Below, piece after piece: positions 17,628-25,608 of a stretch of DNA of 39,158 nucleotides (position 1 is the stretch's first letter; each line of letters begins with the position of its first letter). The notes beneath the pieces are model-generated. The model made no database searches. It had not been told where the DNA came from and was given only the letters and a program-made list of their open reading frames with translations. The position numbers and the translations under genes are program-made. Source of the stretch: an uncultured Oscillospiraceae bacterium (GTDB lineage Bacteria > Bacillota > Clostridia > Oscillospirales > Acutalibacteraceae); assembly GCA_900547275.1 (NCBI GenBank), contig URGA01000009.1, forward strand, positions 1 to 39,158, read 5' to 3'.

Positions 17628-18356
17628 ATGAATAAACAGGCTGTTTTTAAAATCGCTGAAAATAAAGCGCTTACCGCCGACGTGTACAAAATGGTCCTTC
17701 TGGGCGACACGTCAGCGATAACCGCTCCAGGCCAGTTCGTAAATATACGTCTTGAGGGCAAATTTCTGCGCAGACCGATTTCGGTTTGCGATTACGATGA
17801 AAGCTCCCTTACTCTGATTTATAAAGTAGTCGGCGAAGGCACTGCCCAGATGGCAAAGATGAACTGCTCGGAAGAACTTGATTTGCTCACCGGTCTCGGA
17901 AACGGCTATCATTTGACAGACGCAAAGAAAGTTCTCGTTATCGGCGGGGGAGTGGGCGTTCCGCCTCTTTACCGCCTGACAAAGGAACTTATTGCCGCCG
18001 GTAAGCAGGTAAATGTTATTCTTGGCTTTAATACTAAGAGTGAGATTTTCTATGAGCAGGAATTCAGTGCCCTTGGCGCTGACGTTTCTGTTACCACGGT
18101 TGACGGGAGTTACGGTGTAAAGGGTTTTGTCACTGACGCTTTTCCTGAGGATTACGATTACTTTTATACCTGCGGCCCGCTGCCGATGTTCCGCGCCGTT
18201 TACGATAAGTCTAAAACAAGCGGTCAGTTCTCTTTTGAAGAGAGAATGGGTTGCGGCTTCGGCGCTTGCATGGGATGCTCCTGTAAAACAAAGTACGGCA
18301 GCAAGCGTATCTGCAAGGACGGCCCGGTGCTGGAGAAGGAGGAGATCGTATGGTAG
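17628..18356 (+). CDS. pyrK: Dihydroorotate dehydrogenase B, electron transfer subunit
   Basis: Passes electrons from dihydroorotate (via PyrD FMN) to NAD+ through FAD and a [2Fe-2S] cluster. The 242 residues show RRPISVCDYD for FAD binding, VIGGGVGVPPLYRL for NAD binding, and the C-terminal cluster motif with spacing C-x4-C-x2-C-x11-C inside MGCGFGACMGCSCK...RIC. The ATG at 17628 follows GGAG (17617-17620); the frame is open upstream only inside carB. It overlaps pyrD by 7 bases, matching their heterotetramer. Confidence 0.94.
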   Translation: MNKQAVFKIAENKALTADVYKMVLLGDTSAITAPGQFVNIRLEGKFLRRPISVCDYDESSLTLIYKVVGEGTAQMAKMNCSEELDLLTGLGNGYHLTDAKKVLVIGGGVGVPPLYRLTKELIAAGKQVNVILGFNTKSEIFYEQEFSALGADVSVTTVDGSYGVKGFVTDAFPEDYDYFYTCGPLPMFRAVYDKSKTSGQFSFEERMGCGFGACMGCSCKTKYGSKRICKDGPVLEKEEIVW

Positions 18357-19261
18357 ATTTATCTGTTGAGCTTGCGGGCATGAAGATGGACAACCCCGTT
18401 GTTCCCGCTTCCGGCACATTCGGTTTCGGCAAGGAATTCAATGAATTTTACGATATAAACATTCTCGGCTCGTTTTCATTTAAGGGCACAACCAAGGACG
18501 CGCGTTTCGGCAATCCTACTCCAAGAATTGCCGAATGTACCGCAGGCATGATAAACGCTGTGGGTCTTCAAAATCCTGGCGTTGACCATGTTATCGCCCA
18601 TGAACTGCCAGAACTGAAGAAATTCTTTCATAAAAAAGTTATAGCAAATGTCAGCGGCTTTTCTGTTGACGATTATGCTTATACATGTGAAAAACTGGAT
18701 AAAGAGGAACAGGTGGGTATTCTTGAAGTTAACGTTTCCTGCCCGAATGTTCACGGCGGCGGAATGAGTTTCGGAACTTCTCCCGAATGCGCAGCTGAAG
18801 TAACAAAGGCTGTAAAAGCCGTTACACATAAGCCAGTGTTTATAAAACTGTCGCCCAACGTTACGGATATCGTTTCAATTGCAAAAGCCTGCGAGGAAGC
18901 GGGAGCAGACGGTATATGCCTTATCAATACTCTGCTTGGTATGCGCGTTGACATTAAGCGCAGAAAGCCGGTTATCGCCAATACAATGGGCGGCTTTTCC
19001 GGCAGTGCGGTTTTTCCTGTTGCGGTGCGCATGGTTTACCAGGTTTCAAAGGCGTGCAGTATTCCCGTTATGGGCTGCGGCGGAGTTACCACTGCCCGTG
19101 ATGTGATTGAAATGATGATGGCGGGAGCTACCGCTGTGCAGGTGGGCGCGGCAAATCTTGTTGACCCCTTTGCCTGCAAAAAGATAATAGAAGACCTGCC
19201 GGGCGTTTGCGAAGACCTCGGCATTGAAAAAATAAGCGATATAATAGGAGTGGTTGAATAA
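18350..19261 (+). CDS. pyrD: Dihydroorotate dehydrogenase B (NAD+), catalytic subunit
   Basis: Oxidises dihydroorotate to orotate with FMN. It is class 1B: the catalytic base is Cys131 in EVNVSCPNVHGGG, the protein is soluble with no membrane segment, and pyrK sits directly upstream. Other motifs are NPVVPASGTFGFG at the start, KLSPNVTDI, and GCGGV with VQVGAAN for the FMN phosphate. AAGGAGG lies just before the ATG at 18350. The stop shares a base with the pyrF start (TAATG). Confidence 0.95.
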   Translation: MVDLSVELAGMKMDNPVVPASGTFGFGKEFNEFYDINILGSFSFKGTTKDARFGNPTPRIAECTAGMINAVGLQNPGVDHVIAHELPELKKFFHKKVIANVSGFSVDDYAYTCEKLDKEEQVGILEVNVSCPNVHGGGMSFGTSPECAAEVTKAVKAVTHKPVFIKLSPNVTDIVSIAKACEEAGADGICLINTLLGMRVDIKRRKPVIANTMGGFSGSAVFPVAVRMVYQVSKACSIPVMGCGGVTTARDVIEMMMAGATAVQVGAANLVDPFACKKIIEDLPGVCEDLGIEKISDIIGVVE

Positions 19262-19959
19262 TGGGTAAGGACGTTATTGTAGCCTGCGATTTTGCTTCGG
19301 CACAGGCAACCTTCGATTTTCTGGACAAGTTTACCGACGAAAAGCCTTTCGTAAAAATCGGAATGGAACTTTTCTATGCGGAAGGTCCGTCAATCGTTCG
19401 TGAAATTAAAAAGAGAGGCCACAAGATCTTTTTGGACCTTAAACTTCACGATATTCCGAATACAGTTAAAAAGGCCATGACAGTGCTTTCAAAACTGGAT
19501 GTTGACATGACAAACGTCCATGCCGCAGGCACAGTTGATATGATGAAAGCGGCGCTTGAAGGACTTACACGTCCTGACGGCACAAGACCGCTGCTTATTG
19601 CCGTAACACAGCTTACGTCAACAAGCGAGGAGCGTATGCAGAACGAACTGCTTATCAACGCTTCTATTAACGATACAATAGTTAAATACGCCAAAAACGC
19701 GGCAGAAGCGGGACTTGACGGTGTAGTTTGCTCTCCTCTGGAGGCAGGCATGGTCAAAGAAGCATGCTCAAGCAGTTTCATGACTGTTACCCCCGGGGTT
19801 CGCTTCGCAGACGGCGATGTCGGCGATCAGGTGCGCGTTACAACCCCTGAGAAGGCAAAAGAGATCGGTTCAGACTATATCGTAGTAGGAAGACCGATTA
19901 CCGCTGCTGACGACCCCGTTGCCGCTTACAGAAGATGCTGCAAAGAATTTATTGGCTGA
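19261..19959 (+). CDS. pyrF: Orotidine 5'-phosphate decarboxylase
   Basis: Last step to UMP. The 232 residues show VACDFAS at the start, KIGMELFY, and the catalytic DLKLHDIPNT with Asp59, Lys61 and Asp64. VTPGVRF and VVGRPITAADDP bind the phosphate. Length fits the short bacterial class. It starts on the overlapping TAATG of pyrD, with AGGAG about 12 bases upstream. Confidence 0.95.
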   Translation: MGKDVIVACDFASAQATFDFLDKFTDEKPFVKIGMELFYAEGPSIVREIKKRGHKIFLDLKLHDIPNTVKKAMTVLSKLDVDMTNVHAAGTVDMMKAALEGLTRPDGTRPLLIAVTQLTSTSEERMQNELLINASINDTIVKYAKNAAEAGLDGVVCSPLEAGMVKEACSSSFMTVTPGVRFADGDVGDQVRVTTPEKAKEIGSDYIVVGRPITAADDPVAAYRRCCKEFIG

Positions 19960-19972
19960 GAGGAGAAGAAAA

Positions 19973-20614
19973 ATGACTATCACTAAAGAACAGATTGCAA
20001 AAGACTTGCTGTCAATCAAAGCTGTTTTCCTGAAACCCGACGACCCGTTCACATGGGCTTCAGGCATTAAGAGCCCGATTTATTGCGACAACCGTCTTAC
20101 TCTTTCCGCCCCTGAGGTGCGCAAGGATGTTGAAGCGGGACTTGCAGAGATCGTCCGTGAATATTATCCTGATGCCGACGTGCTGATGGGAACATCAACT
20201 GCCGGTATTGCCCACGCCGCTATTACGGCAACTATTCTCGATATGCCCATGGGCTATGTTCGCTCAGGTCATAAAGACCACGGCCGCCAGAACCAGATTG
20301 AGGGCAAGCTTGAAAAAGGCCAGAAGGTCGTTGTTATTGAAGACCTTATCTCCACCGGCGGTTCCGTTCTTGAGGTGGTTGACGTTCTCCGCGAAGCCGG
20401 AGCTGAAGTTCTGGGAATAGCTTCAATCTTTACATACGGACTGCAGAAAGGTATTACCCGCCTTGCAGAAGCAAACGTAACGAACCACAGCCTTTCTGAT
20501 TTTGATACCCTTGCAAAGGTTGCCGCTGAGGAAGGCTATATTTCAGAAAAGGATATTGCAAAACTTACTGCTTTCAGAAGCAACCCAAATGACCCTGCGT
20601 GGATGCAGATGTAA
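19973..20614 (+). CDS. pyrE: Orotate phosphoribosyltransferase
   Basis: Joins orotate and PRPP to give orotidine 5'-phosphate. The 213 residues show the PRPP motif VVIEDLISTGGS, FTWASGIKSPIYCDNR near the N-terminus, and the flexible loop RSGHKDHGRQN. The ATG at 19973 is chosen because AGAGGAG lies just upstream and 13 bases separate it from pyrF; the longer frame from 19919 would overlap pyrF by 41 bases. Confidence 0.95.
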   Translation: MTITKEQIAKDLLSIKAVFLKPDDPFTWASGIKSPIYCDNRLTLSAPEVRKDVEAGLAEIVREYYPDADVLMGTSTAGIAHAAITATILDMPMGYVRSGHKDHGRQNQIEGKLEKGQKVVVIEDLISTGGSVLEVVDVLREAGAEVLGIASIFTYGLQKGITRLAEANVTNHSLSDFDTLAKVAAEEGYISEKDIAKLTAFRSNPNDPAWMQM

Positions 20615-20629
20615 AAGGAGAGTGACGAT

Positions 20630-21562
20630 ATGCGTCATTGCTTGGACACTACCGATTTTACGGTAGAGGAAATTGACGAGCTTATTAAACTCGCCACAGA
20701 TATTATTGCAAACAGACAGAAATACGCTCATGTTTGCGACGGCAAAAAACTTGCAACGTTGTTTTTTGAGCCGTCAACGAGAACGCGCCTTTCATTTGAG
20801 GCCGCTATGATGGAACTGGGCGGAAACGTTATCGGCTTTTCGGAGGCGAATTCTTCCTCCGCATCAAAAGGCGAAACGGTTGGCGACACGGTAAAGGTGG
20901 TTTCCTGCTATGCGGACATTATTGCCATGAGGCATCCGCTTGAGGGCGCTCCCAGAGTTGCTTCATTTAAGAGCGACGTTCCGATTATCAACGCCGGCGA
21001 CGGCGGCCACAGCCATCCCACCCAGACGCTTACCGACCTGCTTACGATATATCGTGAGAAAGGACGTCTTTCAGATCTTACTATCGGTCTCTGCGGCGAC
21101 CTTAAATTCGGACGCACCGTTCATTCGCTTATTAAGGCGATGTGCCGCTACAAGAATATTCGCTTCGTGTTGATTTCTCCGAAAGAACTGGCAGTTCCGG
21201 ATTATATTAAAACTGACGTTCTCGAGGCTTCCGGCATGGAATACTGCGAGGTTGAAAAGATGGAAGACGTAATGCCTCAGCTGGATATTCTTTATATGAC
21301 CCGCATTCAGCGTGAGCGTTTCTTCTCTGAGGACGAGTATCTTCGCCATAAGGACGCTTTCATTCTCGATCCCGCAAAACTGGAGAACGCAAAGAGCGAT
21401 CTTACGATTATGCATCCGCTGCCCCGTGTAAACGAAATTACCACCGAGGTTGACGACGACCCCAGAGCGAAATATTTTGAGCAGGCGTTAAACGGAAAAT
21501 TCATTCGTATGGCGCTGATTATGACTTTGCTGAAGTGGGGAGGTAAGCTCAATGAAGATTGA
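20630..21562 (+). CDS. pyrB: Aspartate carbamoyltransferase catalytic subunit
   Basis: Combines carbamoyl phosphate with aspartate, the committed pyrimidine step. The carbamoyl-phosphate loop is FEPSTRTRLSF (Ser49 to Arg53). SSSASKGET supplies the Ser-Lys of the neighbouring-subunit loop, and DGGHSHPTQTLTDL and MHPLPRVNEI complete the active site. AAAGGAG precedes the ATG at 20630. The stop overlaps pyrI by 11 bases, consistent with a PyrB-PyrI holoenzyme. Confidence 0.96.
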   Translation: MRHCLDTTDFTVEEIDELIKLATDIIANRQKYAHVCDGKKLATLFFEPSTRTRLSFEAAMMELGGNVIGFSEANSSSASKGETVGDTVKVVSCYADIIAMRHPLEGAPRVASFKSDVPIINAGDGGHSHPTQTLTDLLTIYREKGRLSDLTIGLCGDLKFGRTVHSLIKAMCRYKNIRFVLISPKELAVPDYIKTDVLEASGMEYCEVEKMEDVMPQLDILYMTRIQRERFFSEDEYLRHKDAFILDPAKLENAKSDLTIMHPLPRVNEITTEVDDDPRAKYFEQALNGKFIRMALIMTLLKWGGKLNED

Positions 21563-21968
21563 CAGCATTACCAACGGTTATGTGCTCGACCATATAAAAG
21601 CCGGAATGGGAATGAAAATTTACAACAAGCTTTCCTTGTCTGATTTTGACGGCCAGATTGCGCTTATCCAGAATGCTAAATCTGAGAAAATGGGCAAGAA
21701 AGATGTTTTAAAGATAGCAACGGATAAATTTGATATTGATCTAGACGTTGTCGCTTATCTTTCTCCCGAAACAACGGTGAATATAATTAAAGAAGGCAAA
21801 GCCGCTGAAAAACTTCAGCTGACCTTGCCTGAAAAGATAGTAAACGTTGTTCATTGCCCAAACCCGCGCTGTATTTCCAACCATGAGGAAGTAGACGACG
21901 TGTTCCTGCTCGTGGATAAAGACACTGCCACTTACAGATGCCTTTACTGCGAAACCGCGGCAAAATAA
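21552..21968 (+). CDS. pyrI: Aspartate carbamoyltransferase regulatory subunit
   Basis: Non-catalytic partner of PyrB that carries the allosteric nucleotide site and a zinc domain. The 138 residues show IxNGYVLDHI at the start, a nucleotide domain to about residue 95, and four zinc Cys: 102 and 107 in CPNPRC, 130 and 133 in CLYC. Presence of pyrI implies CTP/ATP control of PyrB at protein level. GGGAGG precedes the ATG. Last gene of the pyr operon. Confidence 0.95.
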   Translation: MKIDSITNGYVLDHIKAGMGMKIYNKLSLSDFDGQIALIQNAKSEKMGKKDVLKIATDKFDIDLDVVAYLSPETTVNIIKEGKAAEKLQLTLPEKIVNVVHCPNPRCISNHEEVDDVFLLVDKDTATYRCLYCETAAK

Positions 21969-21975
21969 ACAAAAC

Positions 21976-22009
21976 AAAAAAATCCCTGCATTTTTTGCAG
22001 GGATTTTTT
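21976..22009. terminator. Bidirectional terminator ending the pyr operon
   Basis: Stem AAAAAAATCCCTGCA / TGCAGGGATTTTTT around five T. The A-run on one side and T-run on the other let it stop both the pyr operon and the convergent gene at 22017-23351. Confidence 0.93.
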
Positions 22010-22016
22010 ACGTTTA

Positions 22017-23351
22017 CTAATAGTTGTTAGTATCAGTTTCAATATCTGTTTCAAGCAATGTGTTACCATCATGGTCAAGTAACATGTAAGCTGTGTTTTC
22101 AGGAGAAACTGCCGTCCATGAAACAGCGTAATTATTGTCGATTATTTGCACTGACGAAGAATAATCCAAATCGTAACTGACGGGGGAATATTTTGAAGAC
22201 ACTTTCCAAACTATATTGCCTTTCATATCAACAAACATTATCATGTCGTTTTTATCATTACCGATAAGAATTATTCCGTCTTTTTCCATCTGAACATCTA
22301 TTTTTTCGCCAACAAGAACAGGTTCAATAATGTCCTTTCCGTTTGAACAATCTATTTCATAAAGGTCGTTGTTCGCAACGAGTACTATAATGTCGCTTGT
22401 ATAGTCCATTTTGAATGCGTCAACTTCTGAGAATTCTCTACTCCAAATTTTTTTTAGACTTTTGTCATAATACTCTAAATAAGCAATGTGTGTGTTGCGG
22501 TCAAATACAGTTATAATATAATGCTGAAGATCGGCAGAGATATAGAGGTTTCTCTCCGTTGTTTCAGGCGCTGTAGATTGGTTATTATAGTAATTATCAA
22601 ATTCTCTTGAGTCAACTATTTTTCCCTGATTGGTGTAAAATACAAAACTCTTGAAATTATTGTTTGACTGGTTATCCAGCGTTACCAAGTAATTTCCTGT
22701 ATCGTGAAATTCGGAAATTTTTATGTCGTTTCCGAAAATATATTTTGCTACGCTGTTGATTGTATCTAAATCGAATTTTGCGCTTGAAGTATCATAAGCA
22801 TTAAATATGTTAATTGTCGGAATAGTATATGATTTTGAATCAATGGTATATGTGTCTATGCCTGTATATCTTCCGTCGATATTTATAAAATCGCCCTCAA
22901 TAAATCTCTTTTTACGCTGTTCGCCTTTTATGTAAACCAGCGTATCTTTATCGTATGTTCCACCGTTGTAGTTTACAAGCATTTCATATTCAGTATCAGT
23001 GGACTTAACGATTTTCTTGATCTCTCCGCTAAAGCTTATCTGGGAACCCTGAAATAAGTCTGGATATCTTTGAAGATCGTCATATTCGATACCGCCGAAA
23101 TAATCGTTGTCAAAATAACGAAGTACCTCTTTTTGGGCGTCTGAAAGATTGAGACTTGTGTTATCCAACTTCATATTGGCAAAACTAATAGAAGAATTGT
23201 CAACTGTGATGCCCGTTTCATTTTTGATTTGCTCTTTGTTTGTATCTTTAGTGGTTGTGTCTTTAAAGAAAATAAATAGCAAAACTCCGGCAATAATAAA
23301 GACAATTAATACCAAAGAAATAATAATCGCTGCTACCTTCTTTTTATTCAT
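22017..23351 (-). CDS. Membrane-anchored protein with OB-like and beta-propeller-like parts
   Basis: Not a named family. Residues 5-29 form one hydrophobic helix after MNKKK, so the protein is likely anchored in the membrane with its bulk outside. A linker rich in Thr, Lys and Asn follows. About residues 85-190 (GIEYDDLQRYPDLFQGSQIS, GEIKKIV, EGDFINIDGRYTGIDTYT) resemble the OB-fold-like domain seen in many Bacillota surface lipoproteins. From about 230 to the end are repeated short beta strands (YIITVFDRNTHIAYLEYYD, ILIGNDKNDMIMFVDMKGNIVW) like a PQQ-type propeller. The ATG at 23351 follows AGAGGT. It is divergent from an XRE regulator across two palindromes that probably control it. Function unknown. 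Confidence 0.75.
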   Translation of the reverse strand: MNKKKVAAIIISLVLIVFIIAGVLLFIFFKDTTTKDTNKEQIKNETGITVDNSSISFANMKLDNTSLNLSDAQKEVLRYFDNDYFGGIEYDDLQRYPDLFQGSQISFSGEIKKIVKSTDTEYEMLVNYNGGTYDKDTLVYIKGEQRKKRFIEGDFINIDGRYTGIDTYTIDSKSYTIPTINIFNAYDTSSAKFDLDTINSVAKYIFGNDIKISEFHDTGNYLVTLDNQSNNNFKSFVFYTNQGKIVDSREFDNYYNNQSTAPETTERNLYISADLQHYIITVFDRNTHIAYLEYYDKSLKKIWSREFSEVDAFKMDYTSDIIVLVANNDLYEIDCSNGKDIIEPVLVGEKIDVQMEKDGIILIGNDKNDMIMFVDMKGNIVWKVSSKYSPVSYDLDYSSSVQIIDNNYAVSWTAVSPENTAYMLLDHDGNTLLETDIETDTNNY

Positions 23352-23382
23352 ATTAAACCTCTTTTCAATGTTTGATATTTAT

Positions 23383-23411
23383 ATTATATGGGTGATACCC
23401 ATATTTGTCAA
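23383..23411 (-). promoter_or_regulatory. Perfect-consensus sigma-A promoter for the membrane protein gene
   Basis: On the minus strand: TTGACA (23406-23411), exactly 17 bases, TATAAT (23383-23388). The spacer and part of the -10 box are occupied by the palindrome at 23386-23404. Confidence 0.85.
23386..23404. promoter_or_regulatory. Operator-like palindrome 1
   Basis: ATATGGGTGATACCCATAT, 8-base arms around a 3-base centre. Its outer arms ATATGGG/CCCATAT are identical to those of palindrome 2. It lies inside the promoter of the membrane protein gene. Confidence 0.75.
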
Positions 23412-23429
23412 TATGGGAATTGCCCATAT
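23411..23429. promoter_or_regulatory. Operator-like palindrome 2
   Basis: ATATGGGAATTGCCCATAT, centre 25 bases from that of palindrome 1. It lies between the candidate -35 (TTGTCA, 23405-23410) and -10 (TATCAT at 23427-23432 or TATAAT at 23432-23437) of the XRE gene, so it likely serves autoregulation. Confidence 0.72.
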
Positions 23430-23454
23430 CATATAATGTCACAGGGTGATATGA

Positions 23455-23670
23455 TTGAAGATAACACGAATAAGAGATTTAAGAGAAGACAGTGATAAAA
23501 AGCAAAAAGAACTTGCCCAGTATCTCTCAGTAGATCAAAGCACATACAGTGATTACGAAAACGGCAGGATAAACGTTCCGATCGAACAGTTAATAAAAAT
23601 TGCCGAGTATTATGATGTTTCCATAGACTTTATTGTAGGAAGAACAAATAATCGTTACGTAAATAAATAG
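23455..23670 (+). CDS. XRE-family transcriptional regulator
   Basis: A 71-residue protein that is almost only a Cro/C1-type helix-turn-helix domain. ITRIRDLREDSDKKQKELAQ gives helices 1 and 2, QSTYSDYENGR is the recognition helix, and IEQLIKIAEYYDVSIDFIVGRT forms the closing helices. No ligand or dimer domain follows, so it probably binds palindromes as a small dimer. The start is TTG at 23455 with AGGGTGAT upstream; the nearby ATG at 23451 is out of frame. It faces the membrane protein gene, and the two palindromes between them are the obvious candidate sites. Confidence 0.88.
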   Translation: MKITRIRDLREDSDKKQKELAQYLSVDQSTYSDYENGRINVPIEQLIKIAEYYDVSIDFIVGRTNNRYVNK

Positions 23671-23698
23671 ACCGCTGGCTAATGTCAGCGGTCTATTT
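23665..23698. terminator. Bidirectional terminator overlapping the XRE stop codon
   Basis: A perfect 13-bp stem AAATAGACCGCTG / CAGCGGTCTATTT with an 8-base loop. The XRE stop codon TAG (23668-23670) is inside the left arm. It separates the XRE gene from the convergent flavoprotein gene. T-runs are short. Confidence 0.75.
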
Positions 23699-23705
23699 GC
23701 AATTA

Positions 23706-24335
23706 TTAGATGAAATTTGTCATTACAGTTTTTTCTGTTTTGGGGCGGGGGACACCGGCGGCGTCTCCTGCCGCTTTGCATTTAAGGAACCAAGCCATAT
23801 TTCTGGCAAGTATTCGCATTACCTGCATTCCTTCTTCGTCTTTTCTTACGTCATCCGGCGTGTAACCGTGAACCATATTCCAGTATCTTGAAGATATTAC
23901 AGGCATTTGAGAAATTGTAAAGTATTTGTTGAGCTGGTCAAGCGTTGCTGTCGTTCCCGCTCTGCGCGCACTTGCAACCGCTGCGGCCGGCTTGAGGTAA
24001 AATGCCCTTCCTTTTCCGCATCCGTCAGAATAAAATACTCTGTCCATAAAAGCGGTAATATTTCCGCCGGCAGATGCGTAATGAACAGGAGTGCCAAATA
24101 TAAATCCGTCTGCTTCTTTCGCCTTGGCGGTGAACTCGTTTACGAGATCGTCAAATACGCATTTTCCGGTCTTTACGCAGGTGTGGCAGGATATACAGCC
24201 GCCGATTGGCTTTGTTCCCAGCCAAAAGATCTCGCTGTCTATTCCTTCTTCTTCCAGTGTTTTTGCGATTTCTTCAAGCGCTGTGTAAGTACAGCCCTTT
24301 TCGTGAGGGCTTCCGTTTACCATAAGTACTTTCAT
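23706..24335 (-). CDS. Flavodoxin-fold NAD(P)H-dependent FMN reductase-like protein
   Basis: A 209-residue FMN oxidoreductase. VNGSPHEKGCTYTALEEI is the phosphate loop of the flavodoxin fold. GTPVHYASAGGNITAFMDRVF contacts the isoalloxazine ring. GCISCHTCVKTGKCVFDD carries four Cys with the spacing seen in iron-sulfur-flavoprotein-like reductases, though whether a cluster binds is uncertain. The ATG at 24335 follows AAAGGAGAG. It is the last gene of the pnp-mtnA-mtaD operon, 13 bases after mtaD. Its electron acceptor and its link to nucleoside salvage are unknown. Confidence 0.85.
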   Translation of the reverse strand: MKVLMVNGSPHEKGCTYTALEEIAKTLEEEGIDSEIFWLGTKPIGGCISCHTCVKTGKCVFDDLVNEFTAKAKEADGFIFGTPVHYASAGGNITAFMDRVFYSDGCGKGRAFYLKPAAAVASARRAGTTATLDQLNKYFTISQMPVISSRYWNMVHGYTPDDVRKDEEGMQVMRILARNMAWFLKCKAAGDAAGVPRPKTEKTVMTNFI

Positions 24336-24348
24336 ATTGCACTCTCCT

Positions 24349-25605
24349 TTATCTTATTCTGTCTATTACCGCCTGTGCTTTGCAGTAAATCTCTTTCGTG
24401 TCAGTATCGGCAAAGCATCCGTCTTCATAAAGAATTTTGCCGTTTATCATAGTCATTTTTACATTTGTTTTTGAACCGCTGTAAACAATATTTTTTGTAA
24501 TATTGTTTATCGGCTGCATATTCGGCCTGTTAAGGTCAACAACGATAAGATCGGCTTTCTTGCCCACATCGATGCAGTCGCAGTCCTCAAGACCCATACA
24601 TTTTGCTGAGCCGACTGTGGCGGCGTAAAGAACCTTGTTTGCGTCTGTTGAAGCGGCGTCTCGGTCGTTCAGTTTACCCAGAGCGCAGATTAAATACATT
24701 TCTCTGAACATATCTAGTGCGTTGTTAGATGACGGCCCGTCAGTGCCCACGGCAAGGTTGATGCCTTTTTCTATCATCTTGCTGACAGGGGGAATTCCAC
24801 TGGCAAGTTTAGCGTTTGATGCGGCATTTATTACAGCATAAACACCACGCTTTTTATAGATGTCAAGATCATCATCCGTTACCCATACGCTGTGGAAAGC
24901 GCCGCCCCCGAAATCAAATAGACCTATTGAGTTAAACAGTTCAGTAGGTGTCTTATTGTATCTTCCTTTGCAGTCTTCAACTTCAGACTTGGTCTCGCTG
25001 GCGTGCATGAAAACAGGAGCGCTGTATTTGTGCGCAAGATCGGCAATGGCTTCCATTATTTTCAAATCAGTAGTATATTCTGCGTGAAATCCAAGTCTGT
25101 ATGAAATAAGCTCGTTGTAGTTATTGTACTTGTTATAGTATTCTTCCAGAAGCGGTACACTCTCTTTAAAATTGTTGACAGCACCGCACATAACAGTTCT
25201 AAATCCGGCGTCAACAGACGCTTTTGCCATCGCCTCAGGGAAGTAGTACATATCAAAGCAGGCGGAAATTCCGCTTTCAAGATATTCAAGAAACGCGAGA
25301 CGGGAAAGGTCATAGATATCCTGTGCCGTCAGTTTCGCTTCAAGGGGAAAAATCTTGTCGTAAAGCCATTTTTGAAGCGGCAAATCATCGCTGAATGAGC
25401 GGCCGAAAGTCATTGCGGAATGGGTGTGAGCGTTCTTGAAAGAAGGCATGAGAAGATTGCCGTCCAAATCAATTTCCCTGTACGCCTTGAGTGTATCGCT
25501 CTTTCCTATGTGAACAATTTTACTGCCGTCAACCCAGACTTCGTCGTCTGTGATTTCCATTGAATTTTTCATGGAGAGCAGACGTCCGTTATAAAATCTT
25601 ATCAT
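24349..25605 (-). CDS. mtaD: 5-methylthioadenosine / S-adenosylhomocysteine deaminase-like amidohydrolase
   Basis: Probably deaminates 5'-methylthioadenosine (and perhaps 5'-deoxyadenosine or S-adenosylhomocysteine) to the inosine form. The 418 residues are of the TrzA/AtzB amidohydrolase type: NAHTHSAMTFGR (two metal His), FMHASETKSEVEDC (metal His plus catalytic Glu), AFHSVW (barrel strand 6 His), and NLAVGTDGPSSNN (metal Asp). DDLPLQKWLYDKIFPLE is characteristic of the MtaD/SsnA group. GAGGAA lies before the ATG, and only 3 bases separate it from mtnA. Downstream partners that use the product (a phosphorylase and MtnA) support the MTA-type substrate over guanine or chlorinated triazines. 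Specificity is inferred. Confidence 0.8.
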   Translation of the reverse strand: MIRFYNGRLLSMKNSMEITDDEVWVDGSKIVHIGKSDTLKAYREIDLDGNLLMPSFKNAHTHSAMTFGRSFSDDLPLQKWLYDKIFPLEAKLTAQDIYDLSRLAFLEYLESGISACFDMYYFPEAMAKASVDAGFRTVMCGAVNNFKESVPLLEEYYNKYNNYNELISYRLGFHAEYTTDLKIMEAIADLAHKYSAPVFMHASETKSEVEDCKGRYNKTPTELFNSIGLFDFGGGAFHSVWVTDDDLDIYKKRGVYAVINAASNAKLASGIPPVSKMIEKGINLAVGTDGPSSNNALDMFREMYLICALGKLNDRDAASTDANKVLYAATVGSAKCMGLEDCDCIDVGKKADLIVVDLNRPNMQPINNITKNIVYSGSKTNVKMTMINGKILYEDGCFADTDTKEIYCKAQAVIDRIR

Positions 25606-25608
25606 ATT

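Noticed and set aside
17147..18419. Two long minus-strand frames
   Set aside because: Antisense to the 3' end of carB and to pyrK, both of which are complete and have motifs.
22017..23698. Prophage remnant or toxin-antitoxin pair
   Set aside because: The XRE protein and palindromes look phage-like, but no integrase, structural gene, attachment repeat or toxin-like small protein is present; the partner is a 444-aa membrane protein.
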